A stretch of DNA of 64,000 nt from positions 1-64,000 of the forward strand of contig JAREIK010014513.1 of assembly GCA_029783825.1 (NCBI GenBank). Direction: 5' to 3'. Each line of letters begins with the position of its first letter. Positions within the stretch are counted from its first letter, which is position 1. Below are positions 36,990 through 47,118 of the stretch, in pieces. The translations under genes were made by a program, and so were the position numbers. The notes beneath the pieces were generated by a model, which saw nothing but the letters and a program-made list of their open reading frames with translations, had not been told where the DNA came from and ran no database searches. Source of the stretch: Sapria himalayana. Taxonomy: Eukaryota; Streptophyta; Magnoliopsida; Malpighiales; Rafflesiaceae.

Positions 36990-37608
36990 TTCTTCTTATT
37001 CTTCTTGATCTTCTTAATCTTCTTAATCTTTTTATTCTTCTTTATCTTCGTATTCTTCTTATTCTTTTTAATTTTCTTTTTCTTCTAATTCCTCTTTTTT
37101 TTATTCTTCTAATTCTTCTAATTTTTTTATTTGTTGTAATTCTTCTAATTTTTCCTATTCTTCTTATTTTTTTTTCTTATTTCTATTTCTTGATATTCTA
37201 TTTATTCTTGTTATTCTTATTCTTATTATTCTTCTTATTATTCTTATTATTTTTATTTTTCTTATTCATCGTATTCTTCTTATTTTTATTATTTCTAATA
37301 CTTCATATTTTTCTAATTCTTTTTATTCTTCTTATTCTTATTTTATTCTTATTCTTCTAATTCTTTTAATTATTCTTATTCTTAATTTCTACTTATTTTT
37401 TTTATTATACTTATTCTTTTTATTCTATTTTTTCTTCTTATTCTTCGTATTCTTTTTATTATTTTTATTCTTCTTATTCTACTTGTTTTCTTTATTCTTA
37501 ATATTATTTATATTCTTCTTATTCATGTTATTCTTTTTTATTCTTCATATTCTTATTATTATTCTTATTCTTCTTTTTCTTATTATTCTGCTTATTTTTT
37601 TTTCTTTT
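35931..37608. repeat. Microsatellite block F, about 1.7 kb
   Basis: TTC/TTA microsatellite with a pure TTA run at about 36953-36988 and TTTATTC/TTCTTATTC runs elsewhere. It is the last block on the right. It ends at a LINE 3' fragment whose terminal T run starts near 37608. No gene is present. Confidence 0.95.
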
Positions 37609-37760
37609 TTTTTAGAAAGTTTTTTTATTATTATAATAACCTGGAATACCATTTTTACAAACTATATTCTACCCTTTACCCTGTTACACCCCTTACTTAA
37701 AAATAAAAACAAAATTATGATGTAAGTTCCAACTCATCTACACTTTAACCTGAGCTTTTA
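37609..37760 (-). mobile_element. LINE 3'-end fragment, motif partly deleted
   Basis: After the T run, GAAAGTTTTTTTATTATTATA is followed by ACCTGGAATACCATTTTTACA. The terminal sequence resembles the other LINE ends, but the CCTC...GGTGGAGG core has been reduced to CCTGG. Downstream wording (ACCCTTTACC, TTACACCCC) matches the fragment at 20536-21407. It is short and 5' truncated. Confidence 0.6.
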
Positions 37761-38147
37761 ATGAATACACTACTATTCATTGTTGTTTTAGAAGAACCAT
37801 GCCCAATTGTGTGAAATTTATATCCATTGACAAAATATCCAGGATAGGTTGTCACATATCTAAATTAGCATTTACTTATATTCTAAATTAAAATATTTGA
37901 ATTTATATTTGAAGGATAATTTTCCCATGGCATAAATTAAACAAATGATATTAACAAATAAAAGATACTAATAAATTAAATAAATCAAAAATTTAAAACT
38001 TAATAATTCTCACATATTTTTTGAACCAGTTCACCAATTCAGTTTCTAGCATATAAATCGACTTCATTGCTAGAAATTGCAGGTTGCCTATTTTTTAACT
38101 GCTCAACATAAATACTACACAAATATAAAAATATAGAAAAACATATT
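37761..38147. other. Unassigned AT-rich spacer
   Basis: There is no coding frame or known repeat that I recognise. It lies between the last LINE fragment and the start of the sequence shared by the two CACTA copies (38148). An inverted repeat AATGAAT...ATTCATT occurs near 37757-37780. Confidence 0.5.
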
Positions 38148-38290
38148 TCAATTTTTAATTATTCTTATTAAGGACAAAATTAAACTATGATCAACATACA
38201 ACCATTTTGGGTATACATACTCAATATATGGTGTAACCTCCTCACAATTAAGTAAAACGTAGCTCTAGGTTGCTTTGTACTCTTCATCTA

Positions 38291-40869
38291 TCATACATCT
38301 TTTTTTGTTCTTCCAAATACTCTTCCAGGGTGTTTCAAGATAGATAGTTTGTTCACAGAATCATCTTCTATCATCACATTATGTTCATCATTCTGAGATA
38401 CATTTCTATTCTTTGTATTGACATGATCCTCAAAATAATAAGAACAAAATGATGATGCTTCTTCTACTAAATATGCATTGCAAATTGAACCTTCAACTTT
38501 TGCCTTGTTTCTAACATTCAATTTCAACTTATGAAGATACCTACAACCACAATTTTAGGTTTCAATTATATTAAATTTACAATATTACTTTATGTACAAA
38601 ATAATAAAACATAGCAAATTATATGTATTTACCGCTGAAAAGGATACATCCACTTGAATTGCACTGGCACTGCTATCCTTGCTTCATATGCCAAATGGAC
38701 CAGAAAATGCTCAATTGAGTCAAAAAAACATTGTGGGAATATCTATTCAAGCTTACAAATAATAAGTAGAAATCATTCTCCAGCCTGACCATGTAATCTA
38801 TTTTGATTGTGGTTGCAGTTAGCTATTTGAAAATCAAACTAAGTTCTGTAAGAACCTTCCAAACACTCAGGGAAAGTAATTCATGGAATGCAATTGGTAT
38901 TAATCTCTGCAAAAATATATGACAGTAATGATTTTTCATTCCAAATAATTTAAAATTCTTCATATCCACACATCTAGCCATATTTGACACATATCTATCA
39001 GGGAATTTCAAATTTTTAACCCATTTACACAATATCTGTCTTGCCTTCTTATCAAGCATGTAGCAAGCTTTAGGAAATTTTCTTATTGCCTCATCCTTTT
39101 TCAATTCAGGATGCCGACAGTAATCATTTAGTTTTTGTCTTGATTTTAAAGTGTCTTTTTTTCCCATCTACATTAAGGACAATGTTGAAAACATTATCAA
39201 ACACATTTTTTCAATATGCATTACATCTAAGTTATGACGAATTAAATTGGACTTCCAATAAGGCAAGACCCAAAATATAATACGTATTGATCCATTACTT
39301 CCAGTAGCATCCTTTACAGTTACCTTCTTCAAACCCAATCTCTAAATCTCTGTAATAATATCATCTTTTGAATGAACTGTTGGTACAACTATCATCACAG
39401 TTTTAATTTTTCAAAATGTAATTCTATTTCTACAAAATGGATGATTCATAGGTAGAAACTTACAATGGTTATCAAACCATGACTGTTTACTACTAAATTT
39501 GAGGGTAAATGTAGTAGAATTTGTCATGCAATATAGGTATGCAAATTATCATGTAGTCCTCTAGCCATACAACATTGAATATGCAGGAAAATCACTTACC
39601 GTCCACATAAGGGCTACCCGCATAATGAAATTTTGCTTATTTGAGATATCATATGTATCAATGCCAAATTCTCTCAAATGATTTAACTCTACAATAAGAG
39701 GCTGTAAGAAAACATCCAGCATGTTTTTTGGATTTTTTGACCATGGAACCAATATTGACAAAAACATATTTTGCTCTTTCATACACAACAACGAAGACAA
39801 GTTATAAGGTGTCACTATCATTGGCTATGTTGAATACTATTGTCCAGATTGCCCAAATGCCTGAAATCTATCAGTGTAGAGATCCAATCTCATATTTTGA
39901 CTTTCAGCTACAAAATCTTGATGTATATAATTAAAATGATTTCAAGCAAGTGAATTTAATGGATGGCGCATTACCCTTTCTTCAACCACATGCTCAGAAT
40001 GCCACCTCAAATCATTTTCTATAGCATTTGATGCATATAGTCTCTGTAATCGTGGAATTAATAGAAAATAATACATATTCTTAAATAAAAGCTTCAATTT
40101 TTGTGGCATATCTACAACACGAGTTGCCTTCTTAAATCGAGGATGATCAAAAAACTTACTGCTAATTAAATCACGATCACCACCCCAACATAACATACAT
40201 CCATTTAAATAACAATTAATTTTTTCGACTGGTATACCCATTCCTCGTAGTAACTTATTAGTGTTGTAAAAGTTGTTAGTGCTCAAATTTTTATCTGAAA
40301 TAATCTCTTTCATTAGTTCTATCACATGATCAAATAATTTATCAAAAATATGATTTTTTGACTTAATGCTCATAAGTTGAGCCATAAGTGACAATTGTGT
40401 ATGTGTTTTATAACCAGGCCACAACTCTTTATCTGCAGCTTTAGGCATTTAATAAAATTTCTAAGCTTCAGGATTATGTGGTTCAACCATTAATCCATAT
40501 TGAAGTCAGCACCGGCAGCTTGCGTGATCATTCTATGGTATGTGTTTGATGATTCTTCACCACATGCAAATGATTCAGTACCCTCATTTTGGTCAATGTT
40601 CAGGCCTTTGTACTCTCCCTATAATAAATCCAAACATAATAATATGACACAAAGCCATATTTAGCCAAATGGTATCTTATAGTGTTTGCATCACGAAAAG
40701 AGATATTCCAACACTTGCGATGATTACATGTACAATTTATTTTGTCTCTATCCATCCATCTCGATTTACTACATTCAAAATTGATCAAAGTTTCAAACCC
40801 ACTCAAAAAATCTATATTCAAAAATCCATTAATAAACCTTCTGTACATCCACAGATGATCTAAACTCAT
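38291..40869 (-). pseudogene. TNP2-like CACTA transposase remnant, copy 1
   Basis: Domains appear in the expected order on the - strand. The transposase-associated N-terminus is at 40600-40869 (MSLDHLWMYRRF...SRWMDRDKINCTCNHRKCWN...HLAKYGFVSYYYVWIYY). The TNP2 core is at 39942-40448 (LWPGYKTHTQLS, FYNTNKLLRGMGIPVEKI, RLQRLYASNAIENDLRWHSEH) and 39561-39821 (VTPYNLSSLLCMKEQ, ALMWTVSDFPAYSMLYG). A DUF4218-like part is at 38823-39167 (LKLFGMKNHYCHIFLQRLIP) and a C-terminal piece at 38291-38527 (VEGSICNAYLVEEASSFCSYYFE, HPGRVFG). Introns and frameshifts separate the pieces. Transposases of this group cut at CACTA ends; this copy is not intact. Confidence 0.88.
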
Positions 40870-41164
40870 TTTGCCCTATTTTATTTACAAAAAATAATTT
40901 CCAATCATTATTTTAATTAAACTCATTCTATTACTTCAAAATATACTAATAATTAAATAAAATTACTTACAGATGAATATTTAAAAATTAAATATCATGA
41001 ATATCGAGGCAATGCGTTTGTAGAATCTACATGAATAGATAAAGCTATTTTTAGCACAATAAAGATTAATAGATATCACAATAATACTTGATAAAGGGAG
41101 AAAAATATGATAATGCACAAGAAAGGAAAGCAAAAAAGAAAGACATCTAAAGTTTGAAGGGGTA

Positions 41165-41436
41165 TAGGGAGAGAGCGAGAGAGAGAGAGAGAAGGTGGGA
41201 AAAAAGTGTGGGGTAGAGAAATGGAGAGATATGGGAGATAGAGAGAGGGGAGAGGGAGAAAGAAGGAGCAATAAAGAGGGAGTGAGAAATGGTGAAAGGG
41301 AGAAAGAGGGAGAGAGGATGGGAGAGAGAAAGAGAGGAAGAGGGAGATGGAGAGATGGAGGAATAGAGAGTGGGGAGAGATAGGGAGAGAGGGAGAGAGT
41401 GAGAGATAGGGAGAGAGAGAGAGAGAGAGAGGGAGG

Positions 41437-41470
<34 letters not shown>
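41165..41470 (+). repeat. GA-rich polypurine tract, copy 1
   Basis: A (GA)n/(GAGAGG)n tract, purine-only over long runs on the + strand, at the 5' side of the transposase remnant. The same tract occurs at 62979-63370 in copy 2. Open frames read across it (Ser/Leu-rich on the -, Glu/Arg-rich on the +) are products of low complexity. Confidence 0.95.
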
Positions 41471-41473
<3 letters not shown>

Positions 41474-41854
41474 CAAGAAAGAAGAGCGAGAAAGAAAATA
41501 ACAAGAGAGAGTATGCGACACAGAAAAAGAGGAACAAAGTGGCAGAAAGAATTAGAGAGGGAAAAGAGAAACATAGAGAGTACAGTGTTAGAATGAAGAA
41601 TTATATAAAAGAAAATAAAATTTCTTCAGTACAAACCTATCAAATATTACATATTTTTATATATAAGTTCATGTTTGATCATGAGGCCCAAGGGCCAGGA
41701 TTAGGTTATTGTACGACCCTTATTTGTATTAAACAATATATGAGCCTAATCAACGGGCAGTCTCATGCTATGTGCTTACATATTGTTGATATTATATCTT
41801 TAGCCATTTTATTTCAAATTAGTACAACAAATTAGTATTATCCCATATATAATT

Positions 41855-43228
41855 ATATGTTAGGATACATATAGTAAAAAATAGTTATAAATAGTTACAT
41901 ATAGGTAAACATATAATTATATAGTGATATATGCATACAAGTAGTTATAAGTAAATATATATAAATGTATACAAAATTATAAACAATTATATAGATTTAC
42001 ATATATTTATACATATATGTGTACATAATTAAAAATAAAGTTATATATATTTATATACAGTTTTTTATAGTTATACAAATATTTATATATATACACATAT
42101 AGTTAAACATTATGTTGTATGTTTTTATACATATAATTATAAATATAGTTACATGCATAGTTAAACTTATATTTATACATGTATGTATATATATTTTTAC
42201 ATAATATTTCATATATTTAAACATATAGTTATGTATAGGTATTGATATACTAAAATACATTTTTATATTAATATAAAAAAATGTATATTAAATATATGTT
42301 GTAAATTATATATTTAACTATATTTATGTATAAAGTTTTTATAGTTATACACATAGTAAGATATAATTATTTATAGTTATATGTTATTATACATATAAAA
42401 TATATAGTTATAAAAATTTATATATCATTAAACATTTAGTTATATATATATATATATATATATATATTCATACAAGTAGTTATATTTAGTTATACATAAA
42501 TATATACAATGTTATAAACAAATATATTGATTTAAATATATGTATACATATATGTATAAGTAGTTAAAAATTTAGTTATATTTAATTATATAAAGTTTTA
42601 TTTAGTTTTACAAATATTTATATATAGTTATACACATATAATTAAGCATAATGTTTTATATTTTAATACATGTAATTATAAATATGGTTAAATGTGGATA
42701 TACATATAGTTACACATATAGTAATACTTATATTTATACATGTAGATATATATATTTATTCATATAATTTTATATAATTATACATATAGTTATGTTTAGG
42801 TATAGATATAGTAAAATACATTTTTATATACTAATATATACAAATGTATATTAAATATAACATGTAAATTATATATTTAAATATAGTTATGTATAAAGTT
42901 TTTATAGTTATATATAAAATAAGATTTATTTATTTATAGTTATATGTTATTATACATATAGTATATATTGCTATTATTATTTTTATATAATAAATATATA
43001 GTTATATATAAATATATTCATACAAATAGTTATACATAAATATATAAAGTTAAAAATACATATATAGATTTACATATATGTATATATAGTTATAAATATA
43101 GTTATATTTAATGTTGTAGAGTGTTATATAGTGAAACAAATATTTATATCTAGTTTTACAAATATTTATACAAAGTTATACACATATAGTTAAATATAAT
43201 ATTGTATGTTATTATACATGTAATTATA
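41855..43228. repeat. AT-rich tandem array, unit about 540 bp (left part)
   Basis: Landmarks such as TTATACAT(A/G)TAATTATAAATAT recur near 42125, 42665 and 43213, and (A/T)TACAAGTAGTTATA-like near 41937, 42473 and 43020, giving a period of 536-548 bp. Units are diverged but colinear. LINE4 interrupts the third unit at 43229. Homologous sequence occurs after LINE4 and at 63620-64000 in the other CACTA unit. Confidence 0.85.
43213..43228. other. LINE4 target-site duplication, left copy
   Basis: TATACATGTAATTATA, identical to 49083-49098. It adjoins the T run that is the LINE4 poly(A) tail on the - strand. Confidence 0.9.
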
Positions 43229-43232
43229 TTTT

Positions 43233-43259
43233 TTTTGATAAGTAAATAGACTATCAAAA
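43233..43259. other. LINE4 3' UTR hairpin
   Basis: TTTTGATA (43233-43240) pairs perfectly with TATCAAAA (43252-43259), loop of 11 nt. It occupies most of the 33-bp 3' UTR and includes part of the tail. This is a plausible template-recognition structure, which is inference. Confidence 0.75.
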
Positions 43260-43269
43260 TCTTTACATC

Positions 43270-46200
43270 CTATGACATGTTCACTCCAACACATTCTCTT
43301 TGGAAGACAATGAAAATCTCTATTTTGATCGTTCTTACCACCCAATCTGAACTTTGAGATTTCTTTTCGTAAAGTCTTCTGTTCCGTTCTCTCCAAATAT
43401 GGTATGTTGCCACAGCGAAGTTAGCTCTTCGAATTGTATTTCTTGGAGAGTCTTTGCCATACCTTGAACTCAGCTCCTTCAAACCGGACGGAAGAGATGT
43501 GAAGTTTCCGGTAGTTTCTGTCCACGCTTTTATATCTTCCAAAATGGATTTAGAAAAATCACATTCAAAAAATAAATGGTTAAACGTTTCTGAATTGGAG
43601 CAGAATTCGCAGTTGAGGTTTGCGGTGGTAAAGGCTTTATCTTTGGTTCTTAACTTCCCATAACTCGCAATCCAAAGGGTGACTGCATGCTTCGGAATGA
43701 AGCCTTTCGTCCAGACGGTTCTCGTCCAAGGAATCGCCTTCTTCAAGTAAGAACCCGCAAGGTAGTGGTAGGCATTGGAGACTATTTTGCCGCTGTTCCC
43801 CCATGCCACCAAAAGGTCTCGAGCAATGTCTTGTGAACCCGATTTGGCGAGGAATTGATCTCTAACTGAGAGAAGGGATTTCCAGAATGGTGTGTCCCCT
43901 CTAGAGATAGGGCAATCCCATATTGTATAGGATCTTAGGTAAAAGTGGTGGATCCACTTAATCCATAGAGAATCTTCTTTGCTATTAATCCGCCAAAGGG
44001 TCTTGAAGAGGAAAGCCCTATTCCATAATGAGATATTTAAGATTCCTAGGCCTCCCTGGTGAGTAGGGGTGCAAACCTTATCCCAAGATACTTTCGGCCT
44101 GAATCTGCCTGTGGGGGGACCACCCCATAGAAATCTTCTGCAGGCACCCTCAATAGCATTAATGATGGTAGAGGGAAGCAAGAAAATCGAGAACCAATAA
44201 CCTTCAATCCCTTGTACGACTGTACGAAGAAGTTCCAGCCTACCCTCCATAGAGAGAATTTTCCCGGCCCATTGGTGAATGGCCGAGGTAATCTTAGCAA
44301 GTAGGATGGAAAACTGAGAAGTAATCAGCCGACTAGAAGAGAGGGGAACGCCCAGGAAGGTGAACGGGAGTATCCCTTCCTGAAATCCGGAGTTCTCCAA
44401 AATTGCGGCCTTGGTAAGAGGGTTTACTCCTCCAAAGAAGATATTCGATTTGGAGGAGTTAACGTCCAAACCAGAGGCCTTGGAGAAGATGTTGAGCGTG
44501 TCCAGGATGGTGGAGGAAGATGGTATATCGCTGCGCGAGAAAATAATCAAATCATCGGCATACATGAGATGTGATAATTTGAAATGAGCACACCCTGGAT
44601 GGTAACCAAAACCCCCAGAAGATGTGCTAGAAGCTAGCAATCTTGAGAGGTACTCCATGCAGATCACAAAGAGGTAGGGAGATAAAGGGTCTCCTTGCCT
44701 GAGTCCTCTCATGCCCTTAAAGAATCCATGCAGTTGGCCATTTACCGAAATCGAGAAAGAAGTAGTGCTGATACACTCATAGACAATGTTGATGAAAGGA
44801 ACTGGGAAGTTGAGGGCGTGAAGAACCTCTACCAAAAAGTCTCAGTTCACCGTATCGAAAGCTTTCTGAATATCAATCTTGAAGAAGCAACGCGGGGAAA
44901 TTCGTTTTCTCGCATATTTCCTGATCAAGCCTTGGGCGAGGAGGAAATTATCAGAGATGAGTCGCCCCTTAATAAACGCTCCTTGGGAGGGGCTGATTAA
45001 TCCTCCTAATACTCGTTTCAATCTTGAGGCTATCAGTTTGGAGATAGCCTTGTAAATGACATTATAGCAGGAAATAAGGCGAAAGTCTTTTACAGTGGAG
45101 GCATTAGGGATTTTCGGGATTAAGGCAATATAAGTGTGGTTTATTTGCCTTAATAATCTACTTGTGTAAAAGAAATCCTTAATTGCTTTGATGACATCCT
45201 CACCTATGTGTTTCCAGGAGGCTTTGAAAAATTCAGCGGTGTAGCCATCCGGGCTCGGGGATTTCGACTCCCCCATGGAGAAAAAGGCATCTTTAATTTC
45301 TTCAGGGGAAAAGGATAATGAGAGGAGGCCATGGTCGGAACTATTGAGAACCGGCCCGTGCGATATCAATTCCGCTTGGATGGGGGTTCTGATTTTAGAG
45401 GAACCCAAAAACTCTTTGTAGAAGGATATGAAAGAATCCGTGATATTAGCTTTGGAGGAAGAGAGGCTACCATCAAGTTTAGTGATGGTAACAATTTTGC
45501 TCTTTTGGAGCTTTGAACTGGTTAGCGCGTGGAAGAATTTGCTGCATCTGTCACTATTTTTGAGGTACCTAATCTTCGCTTTTTGTCTCAAAAAGGAGAG
45601 CTCGCATTCTTCAAGTCTCCTAAGATTGAATTTCGATCGTATCTCCTCATCTTTCAAGGTGGGATCTGGCCGAGCAAGAAGCTTAGATTGGAGCACGGCT
45701 AGAGCGTCTCTAGCAAGGGTAACTCTAGTGCTAATGTGGCCGAAGTGCTTCACATTTAGTGTCCGGAGGGGGGCTTTCAATCGTTTAAGCTTTGATGCGA
45801 TCTGAAACATGGAAGTACCGAGAACCCTGACTTTCCAAGTATCAATAAGAAGCGGATCGAAGTCCTCGTGAGAAAGCCACATATTGCAGAATTTAAAGGA
45901 GACAAGTCTTCCTTTATCTGCGAGCTCAATGGATAGCAACATTAAGCAATGATCGGAGAAAACACCCGGAGTCAAAAACCTAACATGGCTATCTAGTTGA
46001 AGCTTTGCCCAGTCCCGATTAGCCATAGCTCTGTCAAGCTTGCTAGAAACCCTCCCGTTAGTCCAAGTGAAATATTCTCCTGAGAAAGGAATATCCTCCA
46101 GGCCGATATTAGATATGCAATTCAAAGCGTCTTGGCATTCGTAATTCGTGATAACTTTACCTCCTACTCTATCCAGACCGGACAGTGGGGAGTTGAAATC

Positions 46201-46617
46201 GCCGATGACAATCCAGGGGGAGAAGTGGTTGCTTTTGAAATCAGCTAGGCTTTTCCAGAGGCCCCTTCTGTTGACAACCGTGTGCAGCCCGTAAATAACC
46301 GAAAGGTGAAAACTAACCCCTTTTTCGATATCACCCACGAGAAACAGAATGTGTTGAGAAGTACATGTGAGGGTGGAGATATTGGCTGTTCGGCTGTCCC
46401 ATAAGACTAGTAATCTCCCGTATCTGTAGCATAAGAAATTATCTGTTGTGTTGAAGCCTTTGAACTTCGTTTTTGTTAACCATGCAAGCTTCGCATGTGT
46501 AATTCTGGCTTCCGCAATAGCAAATATGTCAATCGAGTGAGCTTTGAGCAATCGGGAGACTTCGTTGTGTTTAAAAGGGGAGTTAAAACCCCTCATATTC
46601 CAATACACAATCTTCAT
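43270..46617 (-). pseudogene. LINE4 ORF2: endonuclease and reverse transcriptase, one nonsense codon
   Basis: A single frame of 1115 codons starts at MKIVYWNMRGFNSP (46617) and is interrupted only by TGA at codon 592 (44842-44844), where the AFDTVNW motif expects Trp. The endonuclease (about residues 1-230) keeps N7, E36, D140/N142 and S221-D222-H223. The reverse transcriptase has LRQGDPLSPYLF and YADD at residues 686-689, then a thumb (FLGVPLSS, WAGKILSMEGR) and FLWGG. A zf-RVT cluster has C1003, C1006, H1014 and C1019. It ends without RNase H. The upstream Met at 46689 lies in the spacer. Apart from the stop, all catalytic residues are present. Confidence 0.96.
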
Positions 46618-47118
46618 AAGCAGCGAGGCAATAAATTCTATTTGAGAGACAGCCAAGAGAAAAACGCCATGCGGTCCCTCCATCTGCATACTCCATGCGG
46701 GCCTTCCATGATATGAGCCAAATCACTCACCCAACTAAATCTAGTGTCTAGCGTCTCCTTAGGGGCAAGGGGTATACTAAAATAGATATTACAATCCAGC
46801 CTACCCATACATTCAAAAACTACCCTTACAAAAGACCCCTTCTCGACGCCAATATCTTGAAGACAACCATAGTATGTAGTTATCCATAAACAAGCGAAAA
46901 ACTCAGCCAAGACCATGCCTAGAGGTGCCCTCACCTCTCCCAAAAAACCCTTAATCAAATGTACACGGAGGGGGAAGAAACCCCTCCATATCCAGCCTCA
47001 AAAACTCCAACATAGGAACCCGCCATAACAAGCAAAAACCAGAAAAATAAACTCAAAAAGGAGGGGTTCGAATAGGGCCCCCTTTTGAAAGAGGGGGGGG
47101 GGGCACCCCTTTAATTTC
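46618..47118 (-). other. LINE4 ORF1-ORF2 spacer with a 106-codon frame
   Basis: The spacer holds an open frame (46638-46958, MIKGFLGEVRAPLGMVLAEF...) that resembles nothing I recognise. It also has a G11 run (about 47092-47102 on the + strand) and a 19-bp imperfect repeat of GGA(A/G)GG(C/A)CCGCATGG on the - strand near 46670-46710. It is most likely non-coding spacer. Confidence 0.55.

Larger units (their letters stand above)
38148..42190 (-). mobile_element. CACTA-type transposon unit, copy 1
   Basis: This segment is colinear, with almost no net length difference, with 59948-64000. It contains a TNP2-type transposase remnant (38291-40869, - strand), a GA-rich tract (about 41165-41470), a short unique stretch (41580-41850) and the first part of an AT-rich tandem array. 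The transposase identifies it as En/Spm (CACTA) superfamily. Terminal CACTA inverted repeats were not found at either edge, so the true ends are unknown. The common part is at least 4.05 kb. Confidence 0.75.

Noticed and set aside
5406..37608. Microsatellite blocks as pure outgrowths of LINE poly(A) tails
   Set aside because: LINE2 splits an older unit and carries a target duplication taken from the array; tail growth may still contribute elsewhere but cannot explain this.
5540..37725. Long + strand open frames in the microsatellite (up to 324 codons, Leu/Phe/Ile/Ser/Tyr-rich, resembling membrane proteins)
   Set aside because: TTC, TTA, TTT and ATT units rarely produce stop codons in these frames. 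The frames follow repeat composition, have no domain, and break with each repeat change.
40981..41596. Ser/Leu/Pro-rich - strand frames and Glu/Arg-rich + strand frames over the GA tracts (also 62958-63369)
   Set aside because: Produced by (GA)n; all frames are open and none resembles a protein family.
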